Assembly (NCBI RefSeq): GCF_003051085.1 | Contig: NZ_QAOM01000001.1 | Location: 186,001 to 250,000, forward strand | Direction: 5' to 3' | Source of the DNA: Trichococcus patagoniensis | GTDB taxonomy: Bacteria; Bacillota; Bacilli; Lactobacillales; Aerococcaceae | DNA length: 64,000 bases | Part shown: piece by piece, positions 7,351 through 15,280 of the stretch | Numbering within the stretch: position 1 is the first letter of the stretch | How the letters are laid out: every line of letters starts with the position of its first letter | Position numbers and translations under genes: made by a program | Notes under the pieces: generated by a model | The model's input: only the letters and a program-made list of their open reading frames with translations | Database searches by the model: none | What the model was told of the DNA's origin: nothing

Positions 7351-7501
7351 CTGTTTGTTTTTGTTTCTTTTTCAAATACTCCGCACGTATTTTTTCAAGT
7401 TGCTGCTTTTTATCAAATTTGGCAGGCGTCTGTTTTTCATGAAACTTCGTCACAGCTGCCTGACCTTTGTAATCCAATTGATATTTTCCCACTTTGTTCA
7501 C
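7331..7501 (-). CDS. Small basic hypothetical protein (56 aa)
   Basis: Start GTG at 7501 (in-frame TAG just upstream), stop at 7331-7333. The 56 residues begin VNKVGKYQLDYKGQAAVTKF and are rich in Lys and Gln, with a helical C-terminal half (QLEKIRAEYLKKKQKQ). AAGGA lies 12 nt before the start. A TATAAT box (complement of 7543-7548) and a perfect palindrome CCGTA-AAA-TACGG (7549-7561) lie upstream, so the gene has its own expression signals. Its 3' end runs into the IS605 right-end relic. No family recognised; it could be a small DNA- or RNA-binding protein, but that is only a guess from its charge. Confidence 0.45.
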   Translation of the reverse strand: MNKVGKYQLDYKGQAAVTKFHEKQTPAKFDKKQQLEKIRAEYLKKKQKQTGELHQH

Positions 7502-7542
7502 CTACTTTTCTTGTCCTTAAAAAGAATCTTTTCAACAAATAT

Positions 7543-7561
7543 ATTATACCGTATTTTACGG
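7543..7561 (-). promoter_or_regulatory. -10 box with overlapping palindrome
   Basis: On the minus strand a CCGTAAAATACGG palindrome (7549-7561) directly abuts TATAAT (7543-7548), upstream of the 56-aa gene. An inverted repeat touching the -10 box suggests repressor control. No good -35 box is visible. Confidence 0.4.
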
Positions 7562-7971
7562 AAGTAAACCTTATTACTTTATTGTCGCTAAATGTTATGA
7601 ATTCGCTCTACTGAAGACGGAAATGGAGCGGATAGGCACATTGGATAACCCGAGCATGATTCGGTATCAAAACGAGTACGACAACCACCGCATACCGAGT
7701 GCGCCTATCTTTCTCAAGCGCTTCGATGCGGTGGGCAAATGTTTTGCTGAAAATCGCTATCCGTTATGGAAAAAAACTAGTAGTAGGTTTGTTGTTACTC
7801 GTGGATTATTTTTAGTGCGAATGCGCAGATGCGTGTTCAGGAGGTCCAAAAATCAGAAAAGCACTACAGCATCAGCAACTGCTCTTTGGTTGATTAATTA
7901 TATTTTGTACTATCGAACCTCTTAACAAGGTCAAATTGAATTTAGTATTTAATGATGATATATGAAGATGC
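7562..7971. other. Island stretch without a convincing gene
   Basis: A plus-strand frame at 7623-7925 (100 codons) begins MERIGTLDNPSMIRYQNEYD. Its first half has normal amino-acid composition and higher GC than its surroundings, but there is no ribosome-binding site and the second half is Arg/Ser/Thr-rich and looks non-coding. It may be a fragment of a lost gene. No transposon end, RNA gene or promoter was seen. Confidence 0.35.
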
Positions 7972-8397
7972 CTAAAATAAAGTATTCACTGTACTATATA
8001 TTCCCATAAGTAATGAAGTTAAATTTGCAATATTACTTACTGCCTCGCCAGAGTCGTTAATTGCTTTTAATGCTTGTGTAAAAAAAGCATTCGATTCTTC
8101 TTTATCTTTCGCTTTAGCTACTTTATATATGGCTCGCATAACATATGTTAACTCTTCAGTATTTAGTTGGGTTTTTCTGTTAATTTCAACTAACTCTTTT
8201 AATACCGATGTATTTTCTACTATGCGACCTAAAAGTGCGTTTGCTTCTTCTTGTTTCTCTATTAAAGCGTAGGTAGGATTGCTAATAAGTCCTATATCAT
8301 GAAAGTTGAACGTATTGTTAAGATGGGGAAGATCAAATTTAAAATCGTTCATCTTTGAGCTATCAATTGATTTCCGAGAATTAATTTCATCACTCAT
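7972..8397 (-). CDS. Hypothetical protein (141 aa)
   Basis: Start ATG at 8397, chosen because AAGGAG lies 8 nt upstream; an in-frame ATG seven codons earlier has no such site. The N-terminus (1-45) is polar and Asn/Ser/Asp-rich. The middle (about 46-110) is helical and heptad-like (YALIEKQEEANALLGRIVEN), suggesting a coiled coil. The end is a hydrophobic amphipathic segment, NIANLTSLLMGIYSTVNTLF. An extended -10 (TGGTATGAT on the minus strand, near 8424-8432) may be its promoter. AT-rich and transcribed alone. No family recognised; the layout (coiled coil plus hydrophobic tail) could suit a membrane-associated or oligomeric protein. Confidence 0.6.
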   Translation of the reverse strand: MSDEINSRKSIDSSKMNDFKFDLPHLNNTFNFHDIGLISNPTYALIEKQEEANALLGRIVENTSVLKELVEINRKTQLNTEELTYVMRAIYKVAKAKDKEESNAFFTQALKAINDSGEAVSNIANLTSLLMGIYSTVNTLF

Positions 8398-8768
8398 GTT
8401 CTCACTCCTTTTTTGCAATCATACCAAATCTGTTATTTGAATGGTATAAAACAAATCTTAAAGACGATGTAAACCATCAAAAAAGAGCAGAGCTTCCAAA
8501 TATTTCAGCCTCTAAAAAAGAGTGTGGTAATTCACCACCTAACTTGGTGAACCCCTATTTCAGGGAATTCTATCTAAGATGAGTCGGACCTAATGCAACC
8601 TTGTTTATTATTTAGTCTTTTATTTTTTATTGCTTTTTAGGCAAATATAAAGCACGATTTCATTTTTTTTCTAACAAAAGAGTATAATAAAAGCAAGTGT
8701 CAATGGTGTTGTGTTTTGATTTCATGTTTATTTATGCTTGCATATTTGATAAGATGGGGGTATTTTTT
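8398..8768. other. Intergenic stretch between divergent unknown genes
   Basis: The plus strand has an open frame without a start from about 8415 to the TGA at 8580-8582 (includes FEWYKTNLKDDVNHQKRAEL). It may be the tail of a lost gene but overlaps the expression signals of the minus-strand gene. A TATAAT box (8683-8688) with no clear -35 probably drives the gene at 8769. GGGGG near 8755 is the only Shine-Dalgarno-like sequence. Confidence 0.35.
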
Positions 8769-9512
8769 ATGATTGATAAGTCTTTATTGGAGTCAAAAAT
8801 CAAAGAACAGGGTATTCTGCCGATAGAAATTTACAATGGGTTTGAATATGAAGATAACTTTATGAATCTTGTAGATGAAAAAATCGACAGTTTAATTACT
8901 TTTGTTAAAAGTAACGATTTAAAGAATATCTTTTACTGCTGCTATAACTATGACCAAGAAGATATTATGATTACTGATGAAAAGATTGATGAAGAAGTCT
9001 GTAGAAGGATGTGTTCCTATGATGAGAGTGTAATAAAGTCTTTTAGGGAAGAGGTTGAGGAATTTAATAAAAAGGCTGCGGCTATAGATATTTCAAAGCC
9101 GTATGAACTTTGTTTTTTCACTATTTATCAAGGCTATTTCATTGGAGGACGGTATAATGATGACTATTTGGATACAGAAGATTATTATGATAAACTTGTC
9201 AAAATAGTAAATAAATATTTTAGTAGAGATGAATATAATAAAAAGAAGGAACAAGAATATAAAGAAAGTAGACCAAGAAGATTAGAATTACTTAGCAAAA
9301 TCAAAGAGTATGTTTTGAATGATCCGGAATTTCATAAATGTACTAATGATAATTTAAGGCATTTATATAAATCCCATTTATATAAAACTAACCAAGATTA
9401 TTTTGAGTACCGAAATATTGAGCCATATAAATCTATACGATTTATTGATGCTTTATGGAAAGAGCATAAAAATAAAATTGTAGTAAATTTGGAACTATTT
9501 ATAGGTGATTAA
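8769..9512 (+). CDS. Hypothetical protein (247 aa)
   Basis: ATG 8769 is preferred over the upstream in-frame ATGs because those lie in AT-rich, hydrophobic-looking sequence just behind the -10 box, and GGGGG precedes 8769. The protein is soluble, acidic and very rich in Tyr, Asp, Glu, Lys and Asn. It contains FYCCYNYDQEDIMI, a strand-rich middle (LCFFTIYQGYFIGGRYNDDY) and a charged helix (YNKKKEQEYKESRPRRLELL). Composition is far more AT-rich than the core genome, indicating transfer. No known motif identified. As a lone gene at the end of a tRNA-linked island it could be cargo such as defence or effector functions, but nothing in the sequence proves that. Confidence 0.6.
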   Translation: MIDKSLLESKIKEQGILPIEIYNGFEYEDNFMNLVDEKIDSLITFVKSNDLKNIFYCCYNYDQEDIMITDEKIDEEVCRRMCSYDESVIKSFREEVEEFNKKAAAIDISKPYELCFFTIYQGYFIGGRYNDDYLDTEDYYDKLVKIVNKYFSRDEYNKKKEQEYKESRPRRLELLSKIKEYVLNDPEFHKCTNDNLRHLYKSHLYKTNQDYFEYRNIEPYKSIRFIDALWKEHKNKIVVNLELFIGD

Positions 9513-9778
9513 TAAAATAAGAACTCAACGCGCTTATTTGGGGATTATTATATATGGTAGAAACAATGAAATTTAACAGTTGATAATAGCTGGTCTTAAA
9601 AAACTTTCCATTTCTTAATAAGTAATACCCATAACCTTATGGATTTTTTGACTATGTAATTTGTTAAACACATTTAATTCTATTAACTATTCTTTCATTT
9701 CCTGCTATATAACAAACGCTAAGCAAAGGCTTATTTAATAAACAATGATTGATAAATCAACCTATCATAATATTGGAA
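9513..9778. other. AT-rich stretch at island end, nothing coding
   Basis: About 265 bases with many short A/T runs. ATGATTGATAAATC at 9747 echoes the start region of the 8769 gene (ATGATTGATAAGTC), but the frame runs into the terminator and is not a gene. No RNA gene or repeat apart from the hairpin that follows. Confidence 0.4.
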
Positions 9779-9838
9779 TAACCTTTAGAATCGTTGATAG
9801 GACGCTGTTTCCTCAACTCTCTAAGAGTTATTTTTTTG
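9779..9838 (+). terminator. Terminator-like hairpin, second copy of tRNA-Ala terminator core
   Basis: TAAC..TTAG..GTTGAtAGGA pairs with TCCTCAAC..CTAA..GTTA, followed by a run of T. Bases 9785-9813 match 4278-4306 in 25 of 29 positions, so this appears to be a duplicate of the tRNA terminator at the far end of the island. Confidence 0.7.
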
Positions 9839-9931
9839 TTCGGACTACTTTGCTGATGACCTTTTCCATCAGAATACCCAGCTGTCATGACAGTAAATGT
9901 TTTTGGTAGGGCTTCCAGTTTAAAAAAGTAG

Positions 9932-9960
9932 TTGACATTATTCCCTGCAGAACGTAATGT
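9932..9960 (+). promoter_or_regulatory. Promoter of panBCD
   Basis: TTGACA (9932-9937), 17-nt spacer, TAATGT (9955-9960). A perfect 12-bp palindrome CTGTCATGACAG lies upstream at 9882-9893 and might be a regulator site. Confidence 0.65.
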
Positions 9961-9992
9961 GTGAATAATATATTAGATTGGATGAAGAGAGG

Positions 9993-10832
9993 ATGAGAGT
10001 TCGGGTGAAGAAATCGGTTTTGACTTTCCGCAATGCCAGGCAGAAAAATGAGCGGCTGACGATGCTGACTGCCTATGACTATTCCACAGCCAAGCTGATC
10101 GATGCTTCAGGGATCGACGCTGTTTTGGTGGGCGATTCGCTGGGGATGGTGATGCTGGGCTATGAAGACACCTTATCGGTAACGATGGAGGATATGATCC
10201 ACCACACGAAAGCTGTCGCGAGAGGGGTAAAGGATGCGTTGGTCGTAAGCGATCTGCCGTTCATGTCCTATCAGACATCCGTATATGATGCAGTCTCCAA
10301 TGCCGGCAGGTTGATCAAGGAAGGCCGGGCACAGGCAGTCAAACTGGAAGGCGGTATTGAAGTCTGCCCGCAGATCAAGGCGATCGTGGAAGCTTCCATC
10401 CCGGTCATGGCACATCTCGGCCTGACGCCGCAATCCGTCAATGCCTTCGGCGGCTTCAAGGTCCAAGGGAAAGATGAAGAAGCGGCACGCAACCTGATCG
10501 AGCAAGCGAAAGCTGTCGAAGCGGCAGGAGCCTTTGCGGTGGTGTTGGAATGCATTCCGGCCAAGTTGGCTGAGCTGATCACAAAGAGTATCTCGATTCC
10601 GACAATCGGCATTGGCGCGGGAAACGGGTGCGACGGCCAAGTGTTGGTCTATCAGGACATGCTGGGGCTCTATTCCGATTTCACACCGAAGTTCGTCAAG
10701 CGCTATGCTGAAATCGGACCACAGATGCAGACAGCCATCGAAGCATACATAACCGAAGTGAAAAGCGGCGCGTTTCCGGCAGCGGAGCACACCTTTGCGT
10801 TGTCCGATGCGGTCATCGAAAAATTATATTAG
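9993..10832 (+). CDS. panB: 3-methyl-2-oxobutanoate hydroxymethyltransferase
   Basis: First step of pantothenate synthesis: transfers a hydroxymethyl group from 5,10-methylene-THF to 2-oxoisovalerate, giving ketopantoate. Conserved blocks are [31 protein letters not shown] (metal-binding Asp), VKLEGG and [19 protein letters not shown]. The barrel is complete. The start is uncertain: ATG 9993 is used, but TTG 9978 and GTG 10005 are in frame and the GAGAGG motif overlaps the region. The neighbours panC (14 nt) and panD (15 nt) complete the route to pantothenate, so this strain probably makes its own CoA precursor, given coaD elsewhere in the window. Confidence 0.95.
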   Translation: MRVRVKKSVLTFRNARQKNERLTMLTAYDYSTAKLIDASGIDAVLVGDSLGMVMLGYEDTLSVTMEDMIHHTKAVARGVKDALVVSDLPFMSYQTSVYDAVSNAGRLIKEGRAQAVKLEGGIEVCPQIKAIVEASIPVMAHLGLTPQSVNAFGGFKVQGKDEEAARNLIEQAKAVEAAGAFAVVLECIPAKLAELITKSISIPTIGIGAGNGCDGQVLVYQDMLGLYSDFTPKFVKRYAEIGPQMQTAIEAYITEVKSGAFPAAEHTFALSDAVIEKLY

Positions 10833-10846
10833 AGGGGTAATAACTG

Positions 10847-11689
10847 ATGAAGATTGCAGCAACGGTTGAAGAAATCCGCAGTGCCGTGAAGGCCTGGAAA
10901 AAAGAAGGTTTGTCGGTCGGCTTTGTTCCGACGATGGGCTATCTCCATGAAGGCCATCAAAGTTTGATGCAGAAAGCCGTCAGCGAAAACGATCGGGTGG
11001 TTGTCAGCATATTTGTGAATCCGATGCAGTTCGGTCCTTCCGAAGACTTGGAAAGCTATCCACGGGATCTGGAAAAGGATGCCGCTTTGTGTGAAGCCAG
11101 CGGAGTGGACCTGATTTTCCATCCCGAGCCGAAGGAGATGTACCATCCCGATTTCAGCAGCTTTGTGGACATGCAGGGCCTAACGGAGAGCTTGTGCGGA
11201 AAGAGCAGACCGGCCCATTTCCGGGGCGTCTGCACAGTCGTGACAAAGCTGTTCAACATCGTGCAGCCGGACCACGCCTATTTCGGGCAGAAGGACGCGC
11301 AACAGTTGGCGGTCATCCAGCAGATGGTCCGCGACCTCAATATGGACGTCACAGTCATCGGTTGTCCGATCATCCGGGAAGCGGACGGATTGGCTAAAAG
11401 CTCGCGCAACAGCTATCTGTCAGCGGATGAGCGCAAGGCAGCATTGGTGCTTAGCCGAGCTCTCGAAGGAGCGAAGCAGCTGCTTGCGAACGGCGAAAAG
11501 GATGCTGCCAAAATCCGGAACGCGATTTCGGAAACGATCCAAGCAGAACCAAAAGCGAAGATCGATTATGTGGAACTGGTGGATGCGCGTACGCTCCAGC
11601 AAGTGGACAGCGTCGAGCGTCCAGTGTTGGTGGCTTTGGCAGTCTATATCGGGAAAACGCGTCTGATCGATAATTTTATCACGGAATAA
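10847..11689 (+). CDS. panC: Pantothenate synthetase
   Basis: 280 residues. Condenses pantoate with beta-alanine using ATP through a pantoyl-adenylate. The nucleotidyltransferase HxGH motif is in PTMGYLHEGHQSL (about 25-37). The pantoate and ATP-binding blocks NPMQFGPSEDLESYPR, FGQKDAQQL and the KMSKS-like KSSRNSYLS are all present. The substrate beta-alanine is supplied by PanD, encoded next. GAGGGG precedes the ATG; the operon order panB-panC-panD is the common Gram-positive one. Confidence 0.97.
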   Translation: MKIAATVEEIRSAVKAWKKEGLSVGFVPTMGYLHEGHQSLMQKAVSENDRVVVSIFVNPMQFGPSEDLESYPRDLEKDAALCEASGVDLIFHPEPKEMYHPDFSSFVDMQGLTESLCGKSRPAHFRGVCTVVTKLFNIVQPDHAYFGQKDAQQLAVIQQMVRDLNMDVTVIGCPIIREADGLAKSSRNSYLSADERKAALVLSRALEGAKQLLANGEKDAAKIRNAISETIQAEPKAKIDYVELVDARTLQQVDSVERPVLVALAVYIGKTRLIDNFITE

Positions 11690-11704
11690 GTGGGGGGAAA
11701 AATA

Positions 11705-12091
11705 ATGCAACTCAATATGCTAAAAAGTAAAATACACCGCGCCGTCGTTGTCCAGGCGGAGCTTTCCTATGTGGGCAGCATCACTGTCGACAAGGATCTG
11801 CTGGATGCTGCAGGGCTGATCGAATATGAAAAAGTGCAGATCGTAGACATCGACAACGGTGCCCGGTTCGAAACTTACGTCATCGCAGGCGAACGCGGCT
11901 CGGGCATGATTTGCCTGAACGGTGCCGCCGCCCGTTGCGTGCAAGTGTCCGATAAAATCATCATCATGGCTTACTGCATGATGGATGAACAGGAAGCGAA
12001 GGAACACAAACCGCTTGTGGTGTTTGTGGATGAGCAGAATGCCATCACAACCGTAACAAGATATGAAGAACACGGCAGACTCAGCATGTAA
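11705..12091 (+). CDS. panD: Aspartate 1-decarboxylase proenzyme
   Basis: 128 residues. Makes beta-alanine from aspartate using a pyruvoyl cofactor formed by self-cleavage. The cleavage site Gly24-Ser25 in [12 protein letters not shown] is at exactly the canonical position, so the start is ATG 11705 (after GGGGGG) rather than the in-frame GTG 15 nt upstream. MLKSKIHRA and the GAAAR loop are also present. Last gene of the pan operon, followed by a strong terminator. Confidence 0.97.
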   Translation: MQLNMLKSKIHRAVVVQAELSYVGSITVDKDLLDAAGLIEYEKVQIVDIDNGARFETYVIAGERGSGMICLNGAAARCVQVSDKIIIMAYCMMDEQEAKEHKPLVVFVDEQNAITTVTRYEEHGRLSM

Positions 12092-12115
12092 CCAAGCCCA
12101 TACAAGAACAAAAAG

Positions 12116-12161
12116 AAGCGCAACCGCATCGGTGCCACTCGGCCATGATGCGGTTGCGCTT
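12116..12161. terminator. Bidirectional terminator between panD and the dehydrogenase
   Basis: AAGCGCAACCGCATC (12116-12130) and GATGCGGTTGCGCTT (12147-12161) form a perfect 15-bp stem. T-rich tracts flank both sides, so it can end transcription of both convergent units. Confidence 0.9.
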
Positions 12162-12164
12162 TTC

Positions 12165-13124
12165 TTATCTCACGGATTGCAGGGTGAGCTGAATATCCTT
12201 GATGGAAAGCTGCAATTTTTCGTATTCCTCTTCATCCAGCGGTAAGGGAATCTGTTTCTCCAAGCCGTTCCTGCCGATGATGCAAGGCATGCTGAAGGCC
12301 GCTTCGCCATGGCAGTTGTAAAAGCCGTCGACGGTTGCGGTCACCGGGAAGATGCTTTTCTCATCCAGCATGACCGCCCTGGCCAAGGCTGCTGCGACTT
12401 CCCCGATGCCTGAATTGGTCCAACCTTTCCAGTTGAAGACATCGGAAGCTGTGTGCACCACTTCCTGGCTGACGAATTTTTGGTCCAATGGTTCCGCAGG
12501 GTCCAATAAGGCATCACATTGGGAAAGGGCGAGTGCACCGACAGTCGTGCTACTGAAAGCCGGGAAAGCGGTGCTGCCGTGTTCTCCCATGATGTAGCCG
12601 CTGACGTTCTTTGGATCGACCTGATAGTGGGCAGCGATAATCTGACGGTAGCGGAAAGTATCCAAAGTCGTTCCGGTGCCGAAAATCTTGCCTTTCGGAT
12701 AGTCGAACTCATTTTCGGCGATATAGGTGATCGTATCGACCGGATTCGTTATCAGGATGATGATGGCGTCTTTTGTGTGCTCGGTGATGCCAGCCATGAT
12801 TTTACGTATTTCAATGGCATTTTCTCTGCCCATCAACGCTCTTGGGGGCATCTCCTCACCTGGGCGCGGCTTTTCGCTGACGCCCGCGGAAATGATGATG
12901 ACGTCGGCATCGGCGCAGTCCGCATAGTCACCGGCATATATTTTGCTGTTTGTCCGGTAGCTGGCGGCCAGCGCATGGCGGTGGTCCAGGGCTTCGCCTC
13001 TTGCCGTGTCCTCGTTGCTGTCGATCAGGACGATGTCAGAAAATAAGTTGAGGTGGCTGCAGTCGGTCAATACTTGCGAACCGACATGTCCGACCCCGAT
13101 GATGGCTAATTTTGTCTGTAACAT
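12165..13124 (-). CDS. L-lactate / L-2-hydroxyisocaproate dehydrogenase family protein
   Basis: 319 residues, NAD-dependent LDH/MDH superfamily. It has the Rossmann GVGHVGSQ at the N-terminus, NPVD (about 141), GTGTTLDTFRYR with the substrate-binding Arg, and GEHGSTAF with the catalytic His. Two positions differ from ordinary LDH: the mobile loop is EKPRPGEEMPPRALMG instead of QKPGETR-like sequence, and GEHGS replaces GEHGDS. Both suggest a substrate other than pyruvate, for example a branched 2-oxo acid as in L-HicDH. It follows the HAD gene by 3 nt in one operon. Cytoplasmic. The superfamily is certain, the substrate is not. Confidence 0.85.
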   Translation of the reverse strand: MLQTKLAIIGVGHVGSQVLTDCSHLNLFSDIVLIDSNEDTARGEALDHRHALAASYRTNSKIYAGDYADCADADVIIISAGVSEKPRPGEEMPPRALMGRENAIEIRKIMAGITEHTKDAIIILITNPVDTITYIAENEFDYPKGKIFGTGTTLDTFRYRQIIAAHYQVDPKNVSGYIMGEHGSTAFPAFSSTTVGALALSQCDALLDPAEPLDQKFVSQEVVHTASDVFNWKGWTNSGIGEVAAALARAVMLDEKSIFPVTATVDGFYNCHGEAAFSMPCIIGRNGLEKQIPLPLDEEEYEKLQLSIKDIQLTLQSVR

Positions 13125-13127
13125 AGG

Positions 13128-13841
13128 TCACATTTCCTTTCGTTTTGAGATGTTGTCATGAATGGCTTGGTGCATTTCCGCTACAGAATAGAAGATTGGC
13201 TCCAGCACGACTTTTTCATCCTCCGGTTTCCGGCGATGATTGAACCACAACGATGTCCACCCGGCAGTCTGGCCGCCGATGATGTCCGTTTCGTAGGTAT
13301 CCCCGATGAAGAGCAGTTCGTCAGGGTTCGCCTTCAAAGCCTTCTGCACATGCGTGAAGGCTTCGGCATGGGGTTTGGGGAAACCGATCGTTTCGGAAAT
13401 GAAGATGCGCGCTGGCGGCACCCATCTCTCCAGGCCCAAGGCGTTAAATTTTTTCATCTGGTGCTTTTCAGGACCGTTTGTGAAGACCGCAATCGGAATA
13501 TGCCGACTTTTCAGCTCATTCAACAGTTGCTCGATCCCTGGGCTTAACGTGATTTCTGCTTGCCTTTTTTGGTAGGTTTCCTGGAAGTGCATCGCCTCTT
13601 CGGCAGTGAGCGGAAGACCCAGGTCGGCAAACGTGTGTTGTGTGCGCATGATGTGGGACTCGGCCAGGGTCAGATCCCCATTGGAGAACAGGTCGAAAGC
13701 TGCATCGCAATGCTTGCGGAAAAGTGCGAAGGTGGCTTCCTCGCTGTGGCTGTTCTCCAAGCGGTAATTTGCCAACACTCGGAAAAAGGGACTTGCTGTG
13801 TCGTATAAAGTATCGTCCAAATCGAATAGAATAGTAAGCAT
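13128..13841 (-). CDS. HAD-IA family hydrolase (pyrimidine nucleotidase-like)
   Basis: 237 residues. Motif I FDLDDTLYDT at the N-terminus, motif II VFTNG, motif III Lys in GFPKPHAEAF, and motif IV FIGDTYETDIIGG. Overall architecture resembles the YjjG-type and pyrimidine 5'-nucleotidase-like branch with a helical cap. It probably dephosphorylates a nucleotide or small phosphate ester in the cytoplasm. It is the first gene of a two-gene minus-strand unit with the dehydrogenase; no metabolic link between the two is obvious. Confidence 0.85.
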   Translation of the reverse strand: MLTILFDLDDTLYDTASPFFRVLANYRLENSHSEEATFALFRKHCDAAFDLFSNGDLTLAESHIMRTQHTFADLGLPLTAEEAMHFQETYQKRQAEITLSPGIEQLLNELKSRHIPIAVFTNGPEKHQMKKFNALGLERWVPPARIFISETIGFPKPHAEAFTHVQKALKANPDELLFIGDTYETDIIGGQTAGWTSLWFNHRRKPEDEKVVLEPIFYSVAEMHQAIHDNISKRKEM

Positions 13842-13983
13842 TGTTGAGGTAGTTCCTTCCTTTTGTTGTTGCAGTCAGTATAGCATCAGCAACCGGTTTT
13901 TGAAATTAAAAAAACAGGCACAGTCCGTGCGGGTGGCCATCGGCGAGCATAGGGTGTCGGATGGCGGAGCAAAGCGCTTTTTG
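13842..13983. other. Divergent intergenic stretch with a GC-rich hairpin
   Basis: GCCATC (about 13933-13938) and GATGGC (about 13961-13966) enclose a GC-rich segment, and smaller complementarities surround it. It stands out from the AT-rich flanks but has no T run in the expected place and matches no RNA I know. It lies between the start of the HAD gene and the promoter of the lysine-riboswitch transcript. Confidence 0.3.
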
Positions 13984-14012
13984 TTGCAAATTAAAAATCC
14001 GTACAGTATAAT
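13984..14012 (+). promoter_or_regulatory. Promoter of the riboswitch-controlled transporter operon
   Basis: TTGCAA (13984-13989), 17-nt spacer, TATAAT (14007-14012). The predicted start near 14019 lies about 25 nt before the aptamer. Confidence 0.8.
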
Positions 14013-14045
14013 AACATACAATAATGTCATACGATCATACAATAA

Positions 14046-14190
14046 TGGAAGAGGCTGCGAACATCAAGAGTAAAATGCCCGTTTGAAAGGGGTGTTCGCC
14101 GAAATGCAGCGTTTGCTGTGTTGGGGTCAGGGTTAAGAATCCTGACACTGTCAGAACGATTTGCCCAAAATCGTTTGTGGAGTACTTTCG
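14046..14190 (+). ncRNA. Lysine riboswitch (L box) aptamer
   Basis: The core elements appear in the canonical order: GAGGCTGCGAAC, ATCAAGAGTAAAATGCCC, GAAAGGGGTGTTCGCCGAA, then the P4 arm, a P5 arm (AACGATTTgcccaAAATCGTT) and the closing GTGGAGTACTTTC. GGAAG near 14047 pairs with CTTTC near 14185 as P1. This matches the lysC leader class of lysine riboswitches. Lysine binding would stabilise P1 and let the terminator at 14214-14249 form, shutting off the ABC transporter downstream. It identifies that transporter as lysine-related. Confidence 0.88.
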
Positions 14191-14213
14191 GTATTGCGGG
14201 CAGAAGGAAGCTG

Positions 14214-14249
14214 GATTATAGGGCCTTTTGCTTTATAGTCTATTTTTTT
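14214..14249 (+). terminator. Riboswitch expression-platform terminator
   Basis: GATTATAGGG (14214-14223) pairs with CTTTATAGTC (14231-14240, including G-T pairs) followed by TATTTTTTT. Positioned directly 3' of the lysine aptamer and 140 nt before the first gene. Confidence 0.8.
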
Positions 14250-14387
14250 GCACAAAAACGGACTGAATTAGCATTGTTATGACGCTCTATGGGTCGAAAG
14301 GTGGACAAAAAAGCAACCGGATAAGAAGGGTAAGTTTATAATTTTTTGAGCATAATAAAGGACTATAAATATTAGGAGGAAACAGAG

Positions 14388-15242
14388 ATGACAGTAAAAA
14401 CATGGAAAAAGACATTGGCGGCATTGACAGGTTTGTTTATTTTGGCGGGATGCGGAAGCGGAGCAACGGATGATTCATCCGCAGCCAACGGTTCAGCGGA
14501 TTCTGAAACATTCACGGTCGGAATGGAAGCGGGCTATCCTCCTTTCAACTGGACCCAAAATGACGACAGCAACGGTGCGGTGAAAATCGACGGCGCTGAT
14601 GGTTACGCAAACGGCTATGACGTTCAGATGGCACAAAAAGTGGCGGATGGCCTAGGCAAAGAATTGGTCATCGTCAAGACGGAATGGGACGGCTTGGTGC
14701 CAGCGTTAATTTCATCCAAAATTGATGCTATCGTTGCAGGCATGTCGCCGACAGAGGAACGCAAAGAAGCGATTGATTTCTCGGATTCCTACTATACGAC
14801 TGAACTTGTGATTGTCGTCAAAGCGGATGGCGCTTATGCAGATGCGACAGCTTTGGCTGATTTCGCGGACGCAAAAGTAACTGCACAGTTGAACACGTTG
14901 CACTATGGCGTTATCGATCAGATTGAAGGCGTGCAAAAGCAACCAGCGATGGACAGTTTCACTTCCATGCGCGTAGCTTTGGAATCAGGCACAATCGATG
15001 CTTACGTATCGGAACGCCCAGAAGCCATCAGCGCTTCAGCAGCCAATTCCGCGTTCAAAATGATCGCATTGGATGAAGCGGATACCTTCGAATTGTCCGC
15101 GGCTGATTCGGAAATCGCAATCGGTTTGATCAAAGAAAGCGAATTGAAGGATCAGATCAACGAAATCTTGAGCGGCATCACCGAAGAAGAACGCATCCAA
15201 ATGATGGATGAAGCAATCAAAAACCAACCATCAGCTGAATAA
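14388..15242 (+). CDS. Amino-acid ABC transporter substrate-binding lipoprotein (probable lysine)
   Basis: 284 residues. A lipoprotein signal peptide with lipobox ILAGCGSG anchors it (lipidated Cys about residue 22), followed by a Ser/Ala linker. The mature part is a type-3 extracellular solute-binding protein: FTVGMEAGYPPFNW, YANGYDVQMAQKVADGL, DAIVAGMSPTEERKEAIDFS and a C-terminal IAIGLIKESELKDQIN. It binds its ligand outside the membrane and delivers it to the permease encoded next. Control by the lysine riboswitch points to lysine or a close analogue. AGGAGG precedes the ATG. Confidence 0.93.
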   Translation: MTVKTWKKTLAALTGLFILAGCGSGATDDSSAANGSADSETFTVGMEAGYPPFNWTQNDDSNGAVKIDGADGYANGYDVQMAQKVADGLGKELVIVKTEWDGLVPALISSKIDAIVAGMSPTEERKEAIDFSDSYYTTELVIVVKADGAYADATALADFADAKVTAQLNTLHYGVIDQIEGVQKQPAMDSFTSMRVALESGTIDAYVSERPEAISASAANSAFKMIALDEADTFELSAADSEIAIGLIKESELKDQINEILSGITEEERIQMMDEAIKNQPSAE

Positions 15243-15280
15243 CCAAGGCGGACGGAACATCAAAAAGGGGCATAAATTAA

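Noticed and set aside
7623-7925. 100-codon plus-strand frame in the island
   Set aside because: No ribosome-binding site and a non-coding-like second half; not listed as a gene.
8415-8582. Start-less plus-strand frame with protein-like sequence
   Set aside because: No start codon, and it overlaps the promoter and ribosome-binding site of the minus-strand gene at 7972-8397; described only as a possible remnant.
9747-9899. Possible second short copy of the start of the 8769 gene
   Set aside because: Only 14 bases are similar and the frame reads through a terminator hairpin; chance similarity is more likely.
10173-10790. Long minus-strand frame opposite panB (205 codons)
   Set aside because: No ribosome-binding site, and amino-acid composition typical of an antisense frame to a strongly conserved gene.
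12519-13046. Long plus-strand frame opposite the hydroxyacid dehydrogenase (175 codons)
   Set aside because: Mirror frame of a clear enzyme, without start signals.
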